Source: Folioceros fuciformis
Lineage: Eukaryota; Anthocerotophyta; Anthocerotopsida; Anthocerotales
Direction: 5' to 3'
Length of the DNA stretch: 64,000 nucleotides
NCBI GenBank assembly: GCA_049999805.1
Contig: JBNGIO010006283.1
Location: 234,742-298,741, forward strand
The notes below the pieces were generated by a model that made no database searches, was not told the DNA's origin, and was given only the letters and a program-made list of their open reading frames with translations. This document shows positions 33,484 to 45,165 of the stretch, in pieces; the stretch's first letter is position 1; every line of letters starts with the position of its first letter. The translations under genes were made by a program, and so were the position numbers.

Positions 33484-36400
33484 ATGAAGGCATCCATCAC
33501 AAAAGACGCAAGGAATAGCCTCTTCCACGCCTTACGCAAGACTGGGACACGGGAGCATAAGGCACGTTCAACTTGGTCAGTCTGCTTTTCCTTTCCAGTT
33601 ACCGATAGCAGTGCTTGAGGATGTGGAGCCTGACGACAGAAGAAGCCAGTCTGAATGGTCCCGCTGTATACTGATGATGGGTAGATCCCGTTTTCTGCTT
33701 TGACAGGTACTTCCTGCTTATAGGGTGGTGGCGTATGAAACAGATACAGAGGTGGGAACCTGGAGAAACAGCGAAAAGGGGCAGCTGAGCTACGCTGTTG
33801 AAGCATTGGGCCTCCTTGTCCAGCAGGGGTCTTATGTCTCCCCACTTGTCTTTTACGAAGTTTTCAGGAGATCGAGAGCCAAGAAGGAACTGGTGGTGGG
33901 ACGATATATTCATGCTCTTGTTCTCAAGAGTGGGTATGAGTCAAACAAGCTCCTGGCCAACCACATCATCCGCATGTATGCGTCTCATGCGAGGTTGCAG
34001 GAAGTGCTGCAAGTATTTTCCAAAGTGGTTGCACCAAACGCTCACGTGTGGGCATCGTTCATCTTGGCGCATGCTGAACATGGGCATCCGATGCAGGCAA
34101 TAAAACTGTACTGGCAGATGCGACGGTCTGGGGTCCTACCGGATAACCACATCTTTGTGGCTGTTCTGAAAGCATGTGCCAGGGCAGCAGATTTGACTTC
34201 AGGAAGGCAGCTGCATGCGGAGGTGTTGAGAGGTACAACTGAGCCGGATGTGTTTGTTGGGAGCTGCCTGGTGGACATGTATGCGAAATGCGGGAGCTTA
34301 GACGATGCCCGGAGAGTCTTTGACAGCCTAGCCACGAGGAATGTTGTGACATGGACTGCCATGGTTTCTGGATATTCTCAGCATGGACTTGGGCACGAAG
34401 CTCTGATTCTGTACGCAGCTATGCACCAGGAGGACATCACTCCAGCTGACCACGTGATATTTATGTGCCTGCTGAAAGCATGTGCCAGCGTTGGCGCCCT
34501 ACGAGAAGGGAAACAGCTGCATTGCCAGATTCTGGAAAGATGCTTGGATGAAGATCCAGTGATGGGCAGCTCCTTGGTAGACATGTACGCCAAATGTGGG
34601 AGCCTGGATGATGCCCGCAAGGTTTTCGACAGCTTAGCCTCCAGGAACGTGATCACATGGAATGCGATGCTTGCAGGATATGCTGAGCACGGGCTTGCCG
34701 ATGAAGTTCTCTCCCTTTATGATACCATGCAGCAAGGAGGCATCACTACCCCTGACAGTGTCACATTCATGTGCCTCCTGAATGCATGTGCCAGTATTGG
34801 AGCCACAGGTGTAGGCAAGGAGATGCATTCACAGATCCAAGAGCAAGGACTGGACATCGACGACGTTCTTGGTAGCTGCCTGGTGGACATGTATGCAAAA
34901 TGCGGGAGCTTGACTGATGCCCGCCATGTGTTTGACAGTCTAGCCTCAAGGAATGTGGTGGCCTGGAACACGTTGCTGACAGGATATGCTCAGCATGGCC
35001 TCGGGCGCGAGGCCCTCAGCCTGTATCAACGTATGCAAGAGGAGGGCGTCCCTCCTGGTGAAATCACATTTGTATGCCTTTTGAAATCATGTGCCAGCAT
35101 TAAGGCACTGCCTGAAGGTAAGCAACTTCATTGTCAAATTCAGGAAAGAGGGCTGGAGGCTGATGTGGTCATTGGCAGTTGCTTGCTGGACATGTATGCC
35201 AAATGCGGGAGCTTAGACGATGCCCGCAAGGTGTTCGACATGATGCCCACAAGGAATGTGGTTACATGGAATGTCATGCTCGCAGCATATGCCGAGCACG
35301 GACTGGCACAAGAATCTCTTACACTTTATACAGCAATGCAACAGGAGAGCATCACTCAACCTGACCACGGCACATTCGTCTGTCTCCTTAAAGCATGTGG
35401 CAGCACTGGAGCTCTACATCAGGGGCAGCAGCTCCACCGCCAGATACAAGACAGGGGCCTGGACTCCGATCTCGTCATCAGTAACTCCCTGGTAGACATG
35501 TATGCAAAATGCTCGAGCGTCGAGGAAGCCCGCAAGGTGTTCGACAGCATGGTCACGAAGGACGTGGTAACATGGACAGTTCTGCTGGGAGGATATGTGG
35601 GGCACGGGCTGGGTCAAGAGGCCCTTCATCTTTATAAAACCATGGAGCAGGAGGGCATCGCTCTGGCTGATCATGTTACATTTGTCTTCCTCCTGAAGGC
35701 ATGTGCCACCATCGGAGCTCTGCATCAGGGGAGGCAGCTGCATGCCCTGGTTCAGGAAAAAGGCTTGGAAGGCAACGTGGTTGTGGGCAGCTGCCTGGTG
35801 GACATGTACACCAAATGCGGGAGCATTGACGATGCACGCCGAGTGTTTGACAATCTTGCGATCAAGGACGCTGTAACCTGGACTGCCATGATCGCAGGAT
35901 ATGCCGAGAACGAGCTCGGAGAAGAAGCCCTGGCTGTGTATTACAGTATGCTGCAGGAGGGGGAATGGCCAGCTGATCGTGTCACATTCGTTTGCCTGCT
36001 GAAGGCGTGTGCCAGCATTGCAGCCTTGGAGCCAGGTAGGCAGCTCCATGCCAGGATTGAGGAGGTGGGGTTGGGCGCTGACGTAGTTGTTGGGAACTGT
36101 CTTGTGGACATGTATGCTAAGTGCGGAAGCTTAGACGACGCCAGGTTGGTGTTTGAGAGTTTACCCACGCGGAATGTGGTGACCTGGAACGCCATGCTTG
36201 CAGGATACGCCGATCAGGGGCTCGGTGACAAGGCTCTCGACCTGTATGCACGTATGCAGGCTGAGGGACTCACTGCCGCGGATGCTGTCACATTCGTGTG
36301 CCTGCTCACTGCATGCTCCAGCACCGGAGCCCTTGGTTTGGGCAAGGAGCTCCATGCTCAGATTCGGGGACGAGGGCTGGAAGCCGATGTGGTTGTGGGA

Positions 36401-37081
36401 AGCTGCCTGGTAGACATGTATGCCAAATGCGGGAGCTTGGAAGATGCCCGCATTGTGTTTGACAGCTTGGGTAGCAGAAATGTGGTCACCTGGACTGCCA
36501 TGATCACAGCATACGCTCAGCACGGGCTTGGTGCAAAGGCCTTACAGTGCTTTGAAGAGATGCGGCTGGCTGGGGTGAAACCCAACGAGGTGACATATCT
36601 CTCGCTCCTCTCTGCATGCAGCCATGGTGGGCTGGTGGACCAAGGTGTGGAGTTCTTCACATCCATGAGCAGGGAGCATGGTTTCACTCCCAGTATTGAG
36701 CATTACGTGAGTATGATAGACCTCTTCGGCCGCGCTGGATGCTTCGCAAGAGTGCAGGACTTGCTGTCAACCATGCCCATGCCGCCTGATCTGGCTACCT
36801 GGTTGTGTATCCTGGCTGCGTGCCGGAATCACGGCAACGCGGAGCTGGCTGAGAAAGCCTTCAATGGAGCAGTTCTTCTGCAGCCCAATCACCCTGCTGC
36901 ATATGTATTGATGTCGCACATATATGCAGATGCTGGCCACTTGCATCGTGCAAACGAGGTGGAGAGGCTGAGGAAGGAGAGAAAAGCCTGGAAAGAGCCA
37001 GGGCGCAGCTGGATTGGTCATGAGTGGGACGCTCAAGCGTTTCTTGTCGGGAGTGCCCTCTCTCAGAATGCATTAACATGA
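33484..37081 (+). CDS. PLS-class PPR protein with highly regular repeats, E-type end
   Basis: Probable organelle RNA-binding/editing factor of about 1,150 residues. The large exon (33724-37081) has no early ATG. An upstream exon 33484-33575 (MKASITKDARNSLFHALRK ... RSTW) with donor TTG|GTCAGT joins in frame to acceptor TTATAG at 33723, and its basic, Ser/Arg-rich start looks like a transit peptide. The array has a degenerate first cycle, then eight cycles of about 100 residues, each with DMYAKCGSLDDARKVFDSL-type and NVVTWNAMLAGYAEHGLG-type segments. It ends with an E-like region (IEHYVSMIDLFGRAG, PDLATWLCILAACRNHG, AAYVLMSHIYADAG, GRSWIGHEWDAQAF) and no DYW domain. It lacks the insert found in the neighbouring divergent PPR gene, so the two are not recent copies of each other. 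Confidence 0.88.
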
Positions 37082-37580
37082 ATATTACCACGTACAGTAC
37101 ATCTTACCGTCCACTGCGGTGTATAGCTTGCAACCCTGTCAACCGTCCCGTCCCTCCAAAGCAAACTGTCCCTCTACAGTCTACTCTGCCCCTTCTATAT
37201 GGCAGGGCCCAAAGGACATGTTCCGCTGTGGATAGCCTGTGGTCCACAACACGTTGAGAAGTTGGAAACATTGAAAGGCCACAACCCCCCTTCACCATGC
37301 AACCTCACGCTTACGCAGAGGCTGCACCAGACCACCACCTCGTTCGAGGTGCTAGAGGTCTCAGAGACCGCATAAATAAAGGGGGCATGCAGGCTGACGC
37401 TAGTTCTACCATAGCGAGACAAAAAATTAAATTCGCATTCAGCGCTGCTGATCAACGTCCCAATCTCTCTCTCCCGCAACACGAATCTCTCACTACAGGG
37501 GTATCTTCACAGGTGGCCAGGTGGCGAGTCCAAAATTCTCGGGTAAGCGCTGTGCACCATACTCAAGTACACAACAAATG
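37082..37580. other. Convergent intergenic DNA between PPR and HUS1
   Basis: 3' flanks of two convergent genes. Nothing else recognised. Confidence 0.4.
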
Positions 37581-39073
37581 TCAAGGCAGAGCCTGGTCCA
37601 TGACAGGTAGCCGATAGTGGAGAGTGATTGAACTATCCATCTGTCGAGTTCCCGGAATGAAGTACTGAAACATCATGAGAAAGCTCGTGTCGTTGGGCGA
37701 AATCCCTGTCAAAGAAGACAGGATGAGTCAACTTTCAGAGACTGGTGCAAATGAAAACTCTGCAGCACGCTCACCGCAGAATGTAGCATCTGGCTTCGTA
37801 AGGTGGCACTGAAGGCTTTTAACGAAATGCTTCATACCCACTTGCTGCAAAGAACAGGAACGACATTATTGATATTGCCATTCATAACCTCCTAGCTAGC
37901 ACGACAGCAAGACGAGACGTACCACACATGATGCCTCGGATCTGTTCAGAGCTTGCTCAAGCCTTACACGAGGACTCTGATCAGCATCCAAAGAGGGGTC
38001 CTCAGCTGCAAGCACAGCCAAGGTCCATCAACACGGCGTACTGGAGATGAAATTCTGGAGCTTTCTTGGCAAAATGTTTACCACGGCTTCCAAGCACCCG
38101 CAACTTTCTGTATTCTGTTCCCAGAGACACCAAAGTAGTGGACACATGTAGGTGGAGATCCCCATACTGGGTCACTGCCACTTCAAGCACCTCTCCAACG
38201 TTTTTCAGACGTTCCACCAGGGCTTGGAGCTGCACAAGATCAGGAACTTGTACAAGTGTCTGCAGTAAACAAGACAATAATAGGCAGGTAAGGAAAATAG
38301 CGAATTACAAGTTCCAACAAGTGGCTGTAGTCTTACCCGTGGCAAGTCCTGGGCCCTGTCAAGGGTTGACTGAAGCTCCTGAACGTCCATCCGATTCAAG
38401 GGCTGAGATATTGGGACATCTTGAATTACTGCCGACCGATGACCCTGAGACCAAGGACTCTCAGAGGGTCACGAATCAGGACAGTTGGCTGTTCAGAACA
38501 GAAGAATCAATACAACCATACCTTGCTTTCAAAAGTCAAGTAAGGCATCGGCCTCTCAGTGATTGAAGGCCGCTTTTTCACCAGTTTCACCTGCAGTTTC
38601 TCCGCGTCCATGCTGACGCTACTTCTAAGAGCTTTGGACAGCAAAGCCAAGTCCACGGTGAACGCAATGCGGTCATCATTCTGACTGGAAATGCGGTAGT
38701 CGTCGAATACAGCTTCCTGATTCCAAAAACAGAAACAACTCGATTGCCCACGCTGATCTGTATGTATCCCTTCAGAAACAGTCGATGGCAAGAATGGTTA
38801 CCTTGTTAAACTGCGCAACAGCCTGCACTCCGTCCGCGTTCAAGACGTTGTGTAACATGATCAAGTGTTCCCTTGTAAGATAAACGTGGCATGTCCTCCC
38901 GATCTTCTCAAATGCAGGCACAAAACCTGCCCGTATTCTCGGCGTCAGAACCAGACTCGTGAACACCGAGCATCACCTTTGTGGCATCATCACACTTTGC
39001 AACAGAGAGGAAGAAGCTTACGGCGTTCTAGAAGAGAGACGCCATAGTCGCTTAGTATCGCCTTGAACTTCAT
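37581..39073 (-). CDS. HUS1: HUS1, subunit of the 9-1-1 DNA damage checkpoint clamp
   Basis: HUS1 forms a PCNA-like ring with RAD9 and RAD1 that is loaded at damaged DNA in the nucleus. Eight exons can be followed on the minus strand: MKFKAILSDYGVSLLER (start 39073); FVPAFEKIGRTCHVYLTREH with VLNADGVQAVAQFNK; EAVFDDYRISSQNDDRIAF with LQVKLVKKRP and PYLTFESK; HRSAVIQDVPISQPLNRMDV with LDRAQDLPR; TLVQVPDLVQLQALVERLK with YGDLHLHVSTTLVSLGTEY; AEDPSLDADQSP with LEQALNRSEASCV; MKHFVKSLQCHLTKPDATFCG; and the last exon ISPNDTSFLMMFQYFIPGTR to LPVMDQALP. All borders are GT-AG and in frame. Order and total size (about 325 residues) match plant HUS1. No defects seen. Confidence 0.94.
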
Positions 39074-39467
39074 AGTCGCTGAACAAGGGAGAATGCTCCT
39101 CTTGGCAGGAAGACAAGACAATTAGGGTTCCCGAGTTCTGACGGGCAGCATTGTACGCGAAGTCCTCGATTCTGTCACCGATGCAGCAGAAGCCAGACGC
39201 AGAAAGTCGGCTTGTTGAGACACATGGTCAATGTACATCGTCTCCATAGACGAATGCCATGCATGAAATCCATGCACGAACATACTCATCATGGAGTCAC
39301 ATTCAAGGATTCGAACATCAACCATCAAAAACATCTGTACAAAATGAAGACTACCAGAAAAATGTGAAAGGCAAGTGAGTCAACCTACATAGACAAATCT
39401 CCTGCAGTCCAGGAAGATGATATAAGAGCTTCCGCTGATATAAATGGTTCTTGCAACTCTGGCAGAG

Positions 39468-40262
39468 CTAACTGAAAGAGCTCCCTCCAATCCCAGCAAT
39501 TGATGGAGCAGCAGACCCGCTTGACACAGGAGATGCGGGTGTTGGAGATTTATTGCAAAACTGGTTAGGTATGATTGGGACGAGATAATTGCCAAACTGA
39601 GATTCACAGTTCTTGAAACTCGAAGTAGCACCAGATGTCTGTGCTTTCACCCAGGCAGTTCGCCTGGCTTGCTGCAACCTTAGCTCCTCACCATGCTTTG
39701 GTGCAACCACAGGATGTTCATGTTGCCGCCGAGCACCCTGTTGAACAACTATCCAAGTTCAGGCATTGAGTGCTGCACCTCCAATTTGACAAAGCTACTA
39801 CCTGCAAGAACCTGCAGCCCTCACCGTATCAAATTTCTCCCATTTGTCCCTGAAGTGCTCGGTATGACTTACAGATGCAGCCGGCTGCTTTTGATTTGCC
39901 GCACTTGACTTTGTTCCAGCTTGAGCAGCTTTCACTCCCTTCCCCTCTCTATGCTCTCCCCGGTGCTGTCCTTTCGCACTCCTCTACAGGCAATCCGCGT
40001 TCACATAGGTACAATATTTGCTAGCCTCGAGCAGCTTGCAAGGAATATTACACAGAAATCGCTTACCGCGTCTGAACTGCTTCTGGATTTCCCACCCTTC
40101 TCCTTCACCGCGGGTACTTCCCACTCCTTCGAGTCCTTGCTCAGATCAGACAACTCCTGCGAGCACATCACAATGCATCAATGAGGAACGGCATAAAATA
40201 TCCACGGCAGGCGGAAGACGAGCGCACACCGCAGGAGCCTTAGGCGAGCCCTCGGACGCCAT
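39468..40262 (-). CDS. Unrecognised small basic protein, multi-exon
   Basis: I do not recognise the family. A consistent model on the minus strand is: exon 1 MASEGSPKAPA (40262-40230); exon 2 ELSDLSKDSKEWEVPAVKEK ... SSSDA (40156-40077); exon 3 RSAKGQHRGEHREGKGV ... SVSHTEHFRDKWEKFDT (39983-39826); exon 4 GARRQHEHPVVAPKHGEELR ... GIGGSSFS, ending at 39468. Introns are short with GT-AG ends, and all junctions keep frame. The product is about 180 residues, rich in Lys, Ser, Gln and Glu. The WE-containing segments (KEWEVP, DKWEKFD) are faintly like linkers in TPR co-chaperone-type proteins, but no domain is visible. Its start is 365 bases from the start of the first ADP/ATP carrier gene, head to head. 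Confidence 0.5.
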
Positions 40263-40627
40263 CGCTGGCGCAAGCTCTGTTGCAAACTGGACATGTGAAT
40301 ATCTTCCCGTTCCGTTTCTGGAAGGAGTGTCAGCACGGAACGGGACAACGGAGAACGGGTTAACTGGAAACGGAACAGCGCAGAAAACGATGTGCAGCGC
40401 ACCAAATGCGAAATAAACGGCACCAGTTCCGAAAGTGGCCGGGGCCGCCCCTTCCTTTAGGGCACACGCGTAGATGAACCCGTTGCCATCTTTCTTCTTA
40501 CCTCAGTGTGCTCAGTCTCAGCTCAGCTCAGCTCAGCGTCGCTCAGCTCATTTCAGAGCGAGCGCAACGCAGGTGTCTTCGTCCGGGCTTTGCAGTGCTG
40601 TGCGAGGCTGCAGCGGCGGTATCAGCC

Positions 40628-42054
40628 ATGGCGGACTACCGGCAGTCTCGTCACTTCGTGACGCAGTTCTCCTCGCAGACCTACCTCGGCACCAAGTTGT
40701 TGCACCAGAGGCCCGCCGCCTCGTTTGCCGAGAACGGGTTGGGAGCGGCCGCTGCTTTCCCTCGCACCAGCACTGACTGCACTGCCTTGTGCCCGCTGGA
40801 GGTGTTCCAGGGCCCTAGCATGGGGAACTCTTCAGTTTCTTCCCCGATCTTCGTTGCTGCGGGTAGCGAAAAGCCAGCAGGCACCTTCGTGGCCGACTTC
40901 CTCATGGGAGGAGTGTCTGCGGCTGTGTCGAAGACTGCAGCCGCTCCCATCGAGCGTGTGAAGCTCCTCATCCAAAATCAGGATGAGATGATCAAGAGTG
41001 GACGCCTTTCCAGGCCGTACGACGGCATCGGTGAGTGCTTCAAGCGGACGATCAGCGAGGAAGGTTTTGTTGCCCTGTGGAGAGGAAATCTGGCCAACGT
41101 GCTTCGGTATTTCCCCACTCAGGTATGCTGCAGGTTTACCATGCTCTTCGGTGCCGGATCTGACTTGCATGGCTTGTGGATCTGACCCATGTTCGCTCTT
41201 ACTGGCGATCCATCTGCTTTTCGGATGTCGTCCTCTGCCTTCATCCTTGGAATGGATTTTCCTGTGCAGGCCTTGAACATCGCGTTCAAGGAACGTTTCA
41301 AGAAGATGTTCGGTTACAGGAAGGACAAGGACGGGTACTGGAAGTGGTTCGCAGGCAACTTGGCGTCCGGTGGTGCTGCCGGTGCCTCGTCCCTTTTGTT
41401 TGTGTACTCTCTGGATTATGCTCGTACTCGTCTGGCTAATGATAACAAGTCCGCAAAGAAAGGAGGAGAGCGGCAATTCAAGGGCCTCCTGGACGTTTAT
41501 CGTCAGACTCTCAAGTCCGATGGAATTGCTGGCCTTTACCGTGGTTTCAACATCTCTTGTGCTGGTATCATTGTGTATCGCGGCCTTTACTTCGGCATGT
41601 ACGACTCCCTGAAGCCTGTGGTTCTGGTTGGACCTCTCGAGGTATGTGTGGTCTGTTTTTGTTACTGTATCTGAGAGTCACCATGTCTCCGCGACACCCA
41701 ATGTGGGGGATTGCACAAGCTTTGGCTCATTATTTCATTTGGTTTGGTTTGTTCCAGGGAAATTTCCTCGCGAGTTTCCTCCTTGGATGGGCCATCACAA
41801 TTGGTGCAGGACTCTCCTCGTACCCTCTGGACACCGTTCGTCGTCGCATGATGATGACTTCGGGAGAGGCAGTCAAGTATAACAGCTCACTGCATGCGTT
41901 CAGGGAGATCATCAAGAAGGAAGGCACCAAGTCTCTCTTCAAGGGCGCAGGAGCAAACATTCTGCGGGCTGTTGCTGGCGCTGGTGTGCTGGCAGGTTAT
42001 GACCAGATGCAGATCATCTTCTTCGGCAAGGCCTACAGCGGCGGTGGTGGTTAA
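40628..42054 (+). CDS. Mitochondrial ADP/ATP carrier, copy 1
   Basis: ADP/ATP carriers exchange cytosolic ADP for mitochondrial ATP across the inner membrane. Three exons: 40628-41122, 41270-41641 and 41758-42054. The N-terminal extension ([20 protein letters not shown] to about residue 80) is of the plant type. Then come [32 protein letters not shown] with the carrier signature [39 protein letters not shown] and [21 protein letters not shown] is the hallmark of ADP/ATP carriers. It ends KAYSGGGG at 42054. A (CTCAG)n-like run near 40516-40550 lies in the presumed 5' UTR. A tandem paralogue with identical intron positions begins at 43191. Confidence 0.95.
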
Positions 42055-43190
42055 TTTCTTTCGACTCTCGTATGACGACGAAACAGTCCAGTTGAATAAG
42101 GTCCTGGGAGTTGAGAACTCCCAAATTTTTTTTGTCTCGCAAGATTCTTAATTCGGCAGTTGGTGTAGGTTAGACTCAGAGATTGGAACTGTCTCGAATG
42201 CCACTTTTAACTCTGGCGTGGCTCTGGGCCCTGCGCCTTATTGAGGTGCGCACCTTGGTCGGTAGCAATACTTGGGAAAAGTCACCTCACCGAAACCTTC
42301 TGAAGTTGCCTTCGTGTCCATGGGGGTAGATAGACGGACGGATGATCCGTATGGGGCCTGTGGTCTGAAGGAGGGGAACTTTCTCAAACTAGTATCACAC
42401 GCTGTCCTGGGACTCGGACTTCCGTGCAGCGCGTTGGGTTTCAACGCGATGCACCGATAAAGTCAATGGGTCGTGAAATGGCTAGCCATAACGTGATTCT
42501 AAATGCAAGGCTGGAATTGGCAGGCACAACTGAAATGCCGTAAGACGGGGAGGGGGTGTATGGGTACGTGCCACTTCCTCCCCGTGGCCACCAGCGTTCC
42601 TAAATTTTCGTAATTTATGTGTATTTAGCGAAGGGAGTAATTTATTGCGAAAGAAAAGTGAAAACTTAATTTTTGTACTGGGGATGGGAAAATTATATAA
42701 GATATTTTGATTTCAATAATAGGTATAAAAATGGTGGATAATAAAAACACCATTTCATAGAATGGTCCTGTCCCCGGGTTTAGAGTTGACACTACCTATA
42801 GGTCCTATGCATTGCAATATGCTTTCTTCCGTCCTTCCTGGGTTGAAACACAAGCCTTTGTGTTTCAACCCAACCCCACATGTTCCTAAGTACCCGACTC
42901 ACCAACAGGGTCAGATTTGCGCACTCACCTACCAAGGTACAGGAACACAAAGTCTGATTGGGGAGTGGCAAGGAAGTTGCCGAGCAGCCCAGCGGCAGGC
43001 AGCGCCAGAGACAGGAAATGGAACAGGCGTGTTGCACTACACATTTGCGAGGCTCCTGTGAATTCAGCTGCATGACATCTGCCCCCCCCAGTCTTCTCGG
43101 TCTCGGTTCCCAGCAAGCGCAGAGCACGCTACCATTCATCGATATAAGGGCTCTGCAGCGTTTTGCCAGGCCACAACAGCGGCATCAGCC
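42055..43190. other. Intergenic DNA between the tandem carrier genes
   Basis: Holds the 3' flank of copy 1, an AT-rich stretch (about 42600-42750), a perfect hairpin at 42839-42872 and the promoter/5' UTR of copy 2. No gene seen. Confidence 0.45.
42839..42872. repeat. Perfect 15-base inverted repeat with 4-base loop
   Basis: The arms 42839-42853 (TGGGTTGAAACACAA) and 42858-42872 are exact reverse complements separated by GCCT. It lies about 320 bases upstream of the second ADP/ATP carrier start codon. A role is unknown; it could be a transposon footprint or a cruciform. Confidence 0.9.
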
Positions 43191-44675
43191 ATGGCGGACG
43201 ACCAGAAGACTCTTGATTTCGTGGCGCAATTCTGTACGCGGACCTGTCTCGGCACCAAGCTGAGGTATCACAGCTGGCCCGCCGCCTCCTTCTCAAACAA
43301 CGGCTTTGGTGCGGCCTCTTCTTTCCCTCGCATCAGCACAGACTGCACTGCCTTGTGTCCGATGGACATGTTACAGGGCCATCACTTGTGCATGGGAAAG
43401 TATGCGACTTCTTCGGCCCCGATCTTCGTTGCTGCGGCCAGCGAAAAGCCACCTGCTTCGAGCTTTGTGGCTGACTTCCTCATGGGAGGAGTGTCTGCGG
43501 CTGTGTCCAAGACTACAGCTGCTCCTATCGAGCGTGTGAAGCTCCTTCTCCAGAATCAGGGTGAGCTGATCAAGAGTGGACGCCTTTCCAAGCGGTACGA
43601 CGGGATCGTTGACTGCTTCCAGCGGACGATCAAGGAGGAAGGTTTTCTTGCCCTGTGGAGATCAAATCTGACCAATGTGATTCGGTATTTCCCGACTCAG
43701 GTATGTCCTGCGTAGCTTACTTACCGTGTTCTTACTTTACTTCTTTGGTGCCAGATCTGACTCCGCATGCCACAGCTGACGCGTGCTCACTCTTGGAGGG
43801 GAATGTCGATCTATCTGCTTGTCATTCTGATGTGCTCCTGGTGTGTCGTGTGTATTACGCCAGCCTGGCCAGGCCTTGAGATACATTGTCTTGTGTAGGC
43901 CTTCAACATCGCTTTCAAGGAACGTTTCAAGAAGATGTTCGGCTACAGGAAGGACAAGGACGGGTACTGGAAGTGGTTCGCAGCCAACCTGGCCTCCGGT
44001 GGTGCTGCCGGTGCCTCGTCCCTTCTATTGACATACTCCCTGGATTATGCTCGTACTCGTCTGGCTAGTGACAACAAGTCAACAACAAAGGGAGGAGAGC
44101 GGCAATTCAAGGGCCTTGTAGACGTGTATCGCCAGACTCTCAAATCCGATGGCATTGCTGGCCTCTATCGTGGCTTCACCATCTCTTGTGCTGGTATCGT
44201 CGTGTATCGGGGCCTTTACTTCGGCATGTACGACTCCCTCAAACCTGTGGTTCTGGTTGGACCTCTCGAGGTATCGTTTTGCGTCTCTGAGATATCGTCT
44301 GTTTTGGCTTCACCTACTACGACAATGCGACTGCTTTTTCCTCCGCTCATTCATACCCGCAATTCTGTGTTGTTTCAGGGAAACTTCCTTGCCAGTTTCC
44401 TCCTGGGATGGGTTGTCACAAATGGTGCAGCACTCACCTCCTACCCTCTTGACACTGTTCGTCGTCGCATTATGATGACGTCGGGAGAGGCAGTCAAGTA
44501 CAACAGCTCACTGCATGCATTCAGGGAGATCATCGCGAAAGAAGGCGCCAAGTCTTTATTCAACGGTGCAGGAGCCAACGTCTTTCGAGGTGTTGCTGCT
44601 GCCGGTGTGTTGGCAGGCTATGACCGGCTGCAGCTCATCTTCTTCGGCAAGGTCTACAGTGACGGAGGCGGTTGA
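43191..44675 (+). CDS. Mitochondrial ADP/ATP carrier, copy 2 (tandem paralogue)
   Basis: Exons 43191-43700, 43899-44270 and 44379-44675 match the exon structure of the upstream copy. The mature carrier is nearly the same ([48 protein letters not shown]). In the nucleotide-carrier signature it has RRRIMM where copy 1 has RRRMMM. In the conserved LWRGNxxNV block it reads LWRSNLTNV, so Gly is Ser. The N-terminal extension differs more ([20 protein letters not shown], with an extra MGKYATSSA segment). The core function should be ADP/ATP exchange, but the two substitutions in family-diagnostic positions could alter activity or specificity. It ends KVYSDGGG. Confidence 0.93.
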
Positions 44676-45165
44676 GTTATTCGGTCTCCCTCCATATAAC
44701 GACGAAACAGTCCACTAAGGTCCAGGCAAATTAGGACTCCAAATTTATTTCTGTTTGTAGATTCTTAATTCCACAGTTATTGTACGTTAGATACCATGGA
44801 ATACGTATACGGATATACGGTTTGCCATTAGGTTTTTTCAACCGTATTTTTTTAGGCGAATATTCCACGGAACTTTTTATGTACGTACGGATTTTAGGGA
44901 TCCACGTCACATCTCAACTGCATATAACGACTTTTTTTCTCTTCTATACTTACTTAAGTGGACCGATCAAGAAACTAAAAGAATCTTCCTTAGGCACTTC
45001 TTTCTTCCAAAGGCCATTCACAAAGTTTCTATGCAAAAGCTTCTTCCTATGTTTTTTTTGCCTCTTCAAACCAACCACCATTCTTCCATGCTCAGCGGCC
45101 GATCCGACGACCATTCTTCCATGTTCAGTAGGCGAACCGATAGCTAATTTTGCACGCTGAGCGTG

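Noticed and set aside
33704-33726. Start of the plus-strand PPR protein at the GTG near 33725 or acceptor at 33706
   Set aside because: GTG starts are not expected in a plant nuclear gene, and the 33576-33723 intron gives an in-frame ATG exon with a targeting-like peptide.
35414-36049. 211-codon minus-strand frame inside the plus-strand PPR gene
   Set aside because: It is antisense to conserved PPR repeats and repeats with their period, so it is a shadow.
39122-39334. 70-codon minus-strand frame between HUS1 and the unrecognised gene
   Set aside because: No clean splice connection to either neighbour and no family resemblance; may be an extra 3' exon but unsupported.
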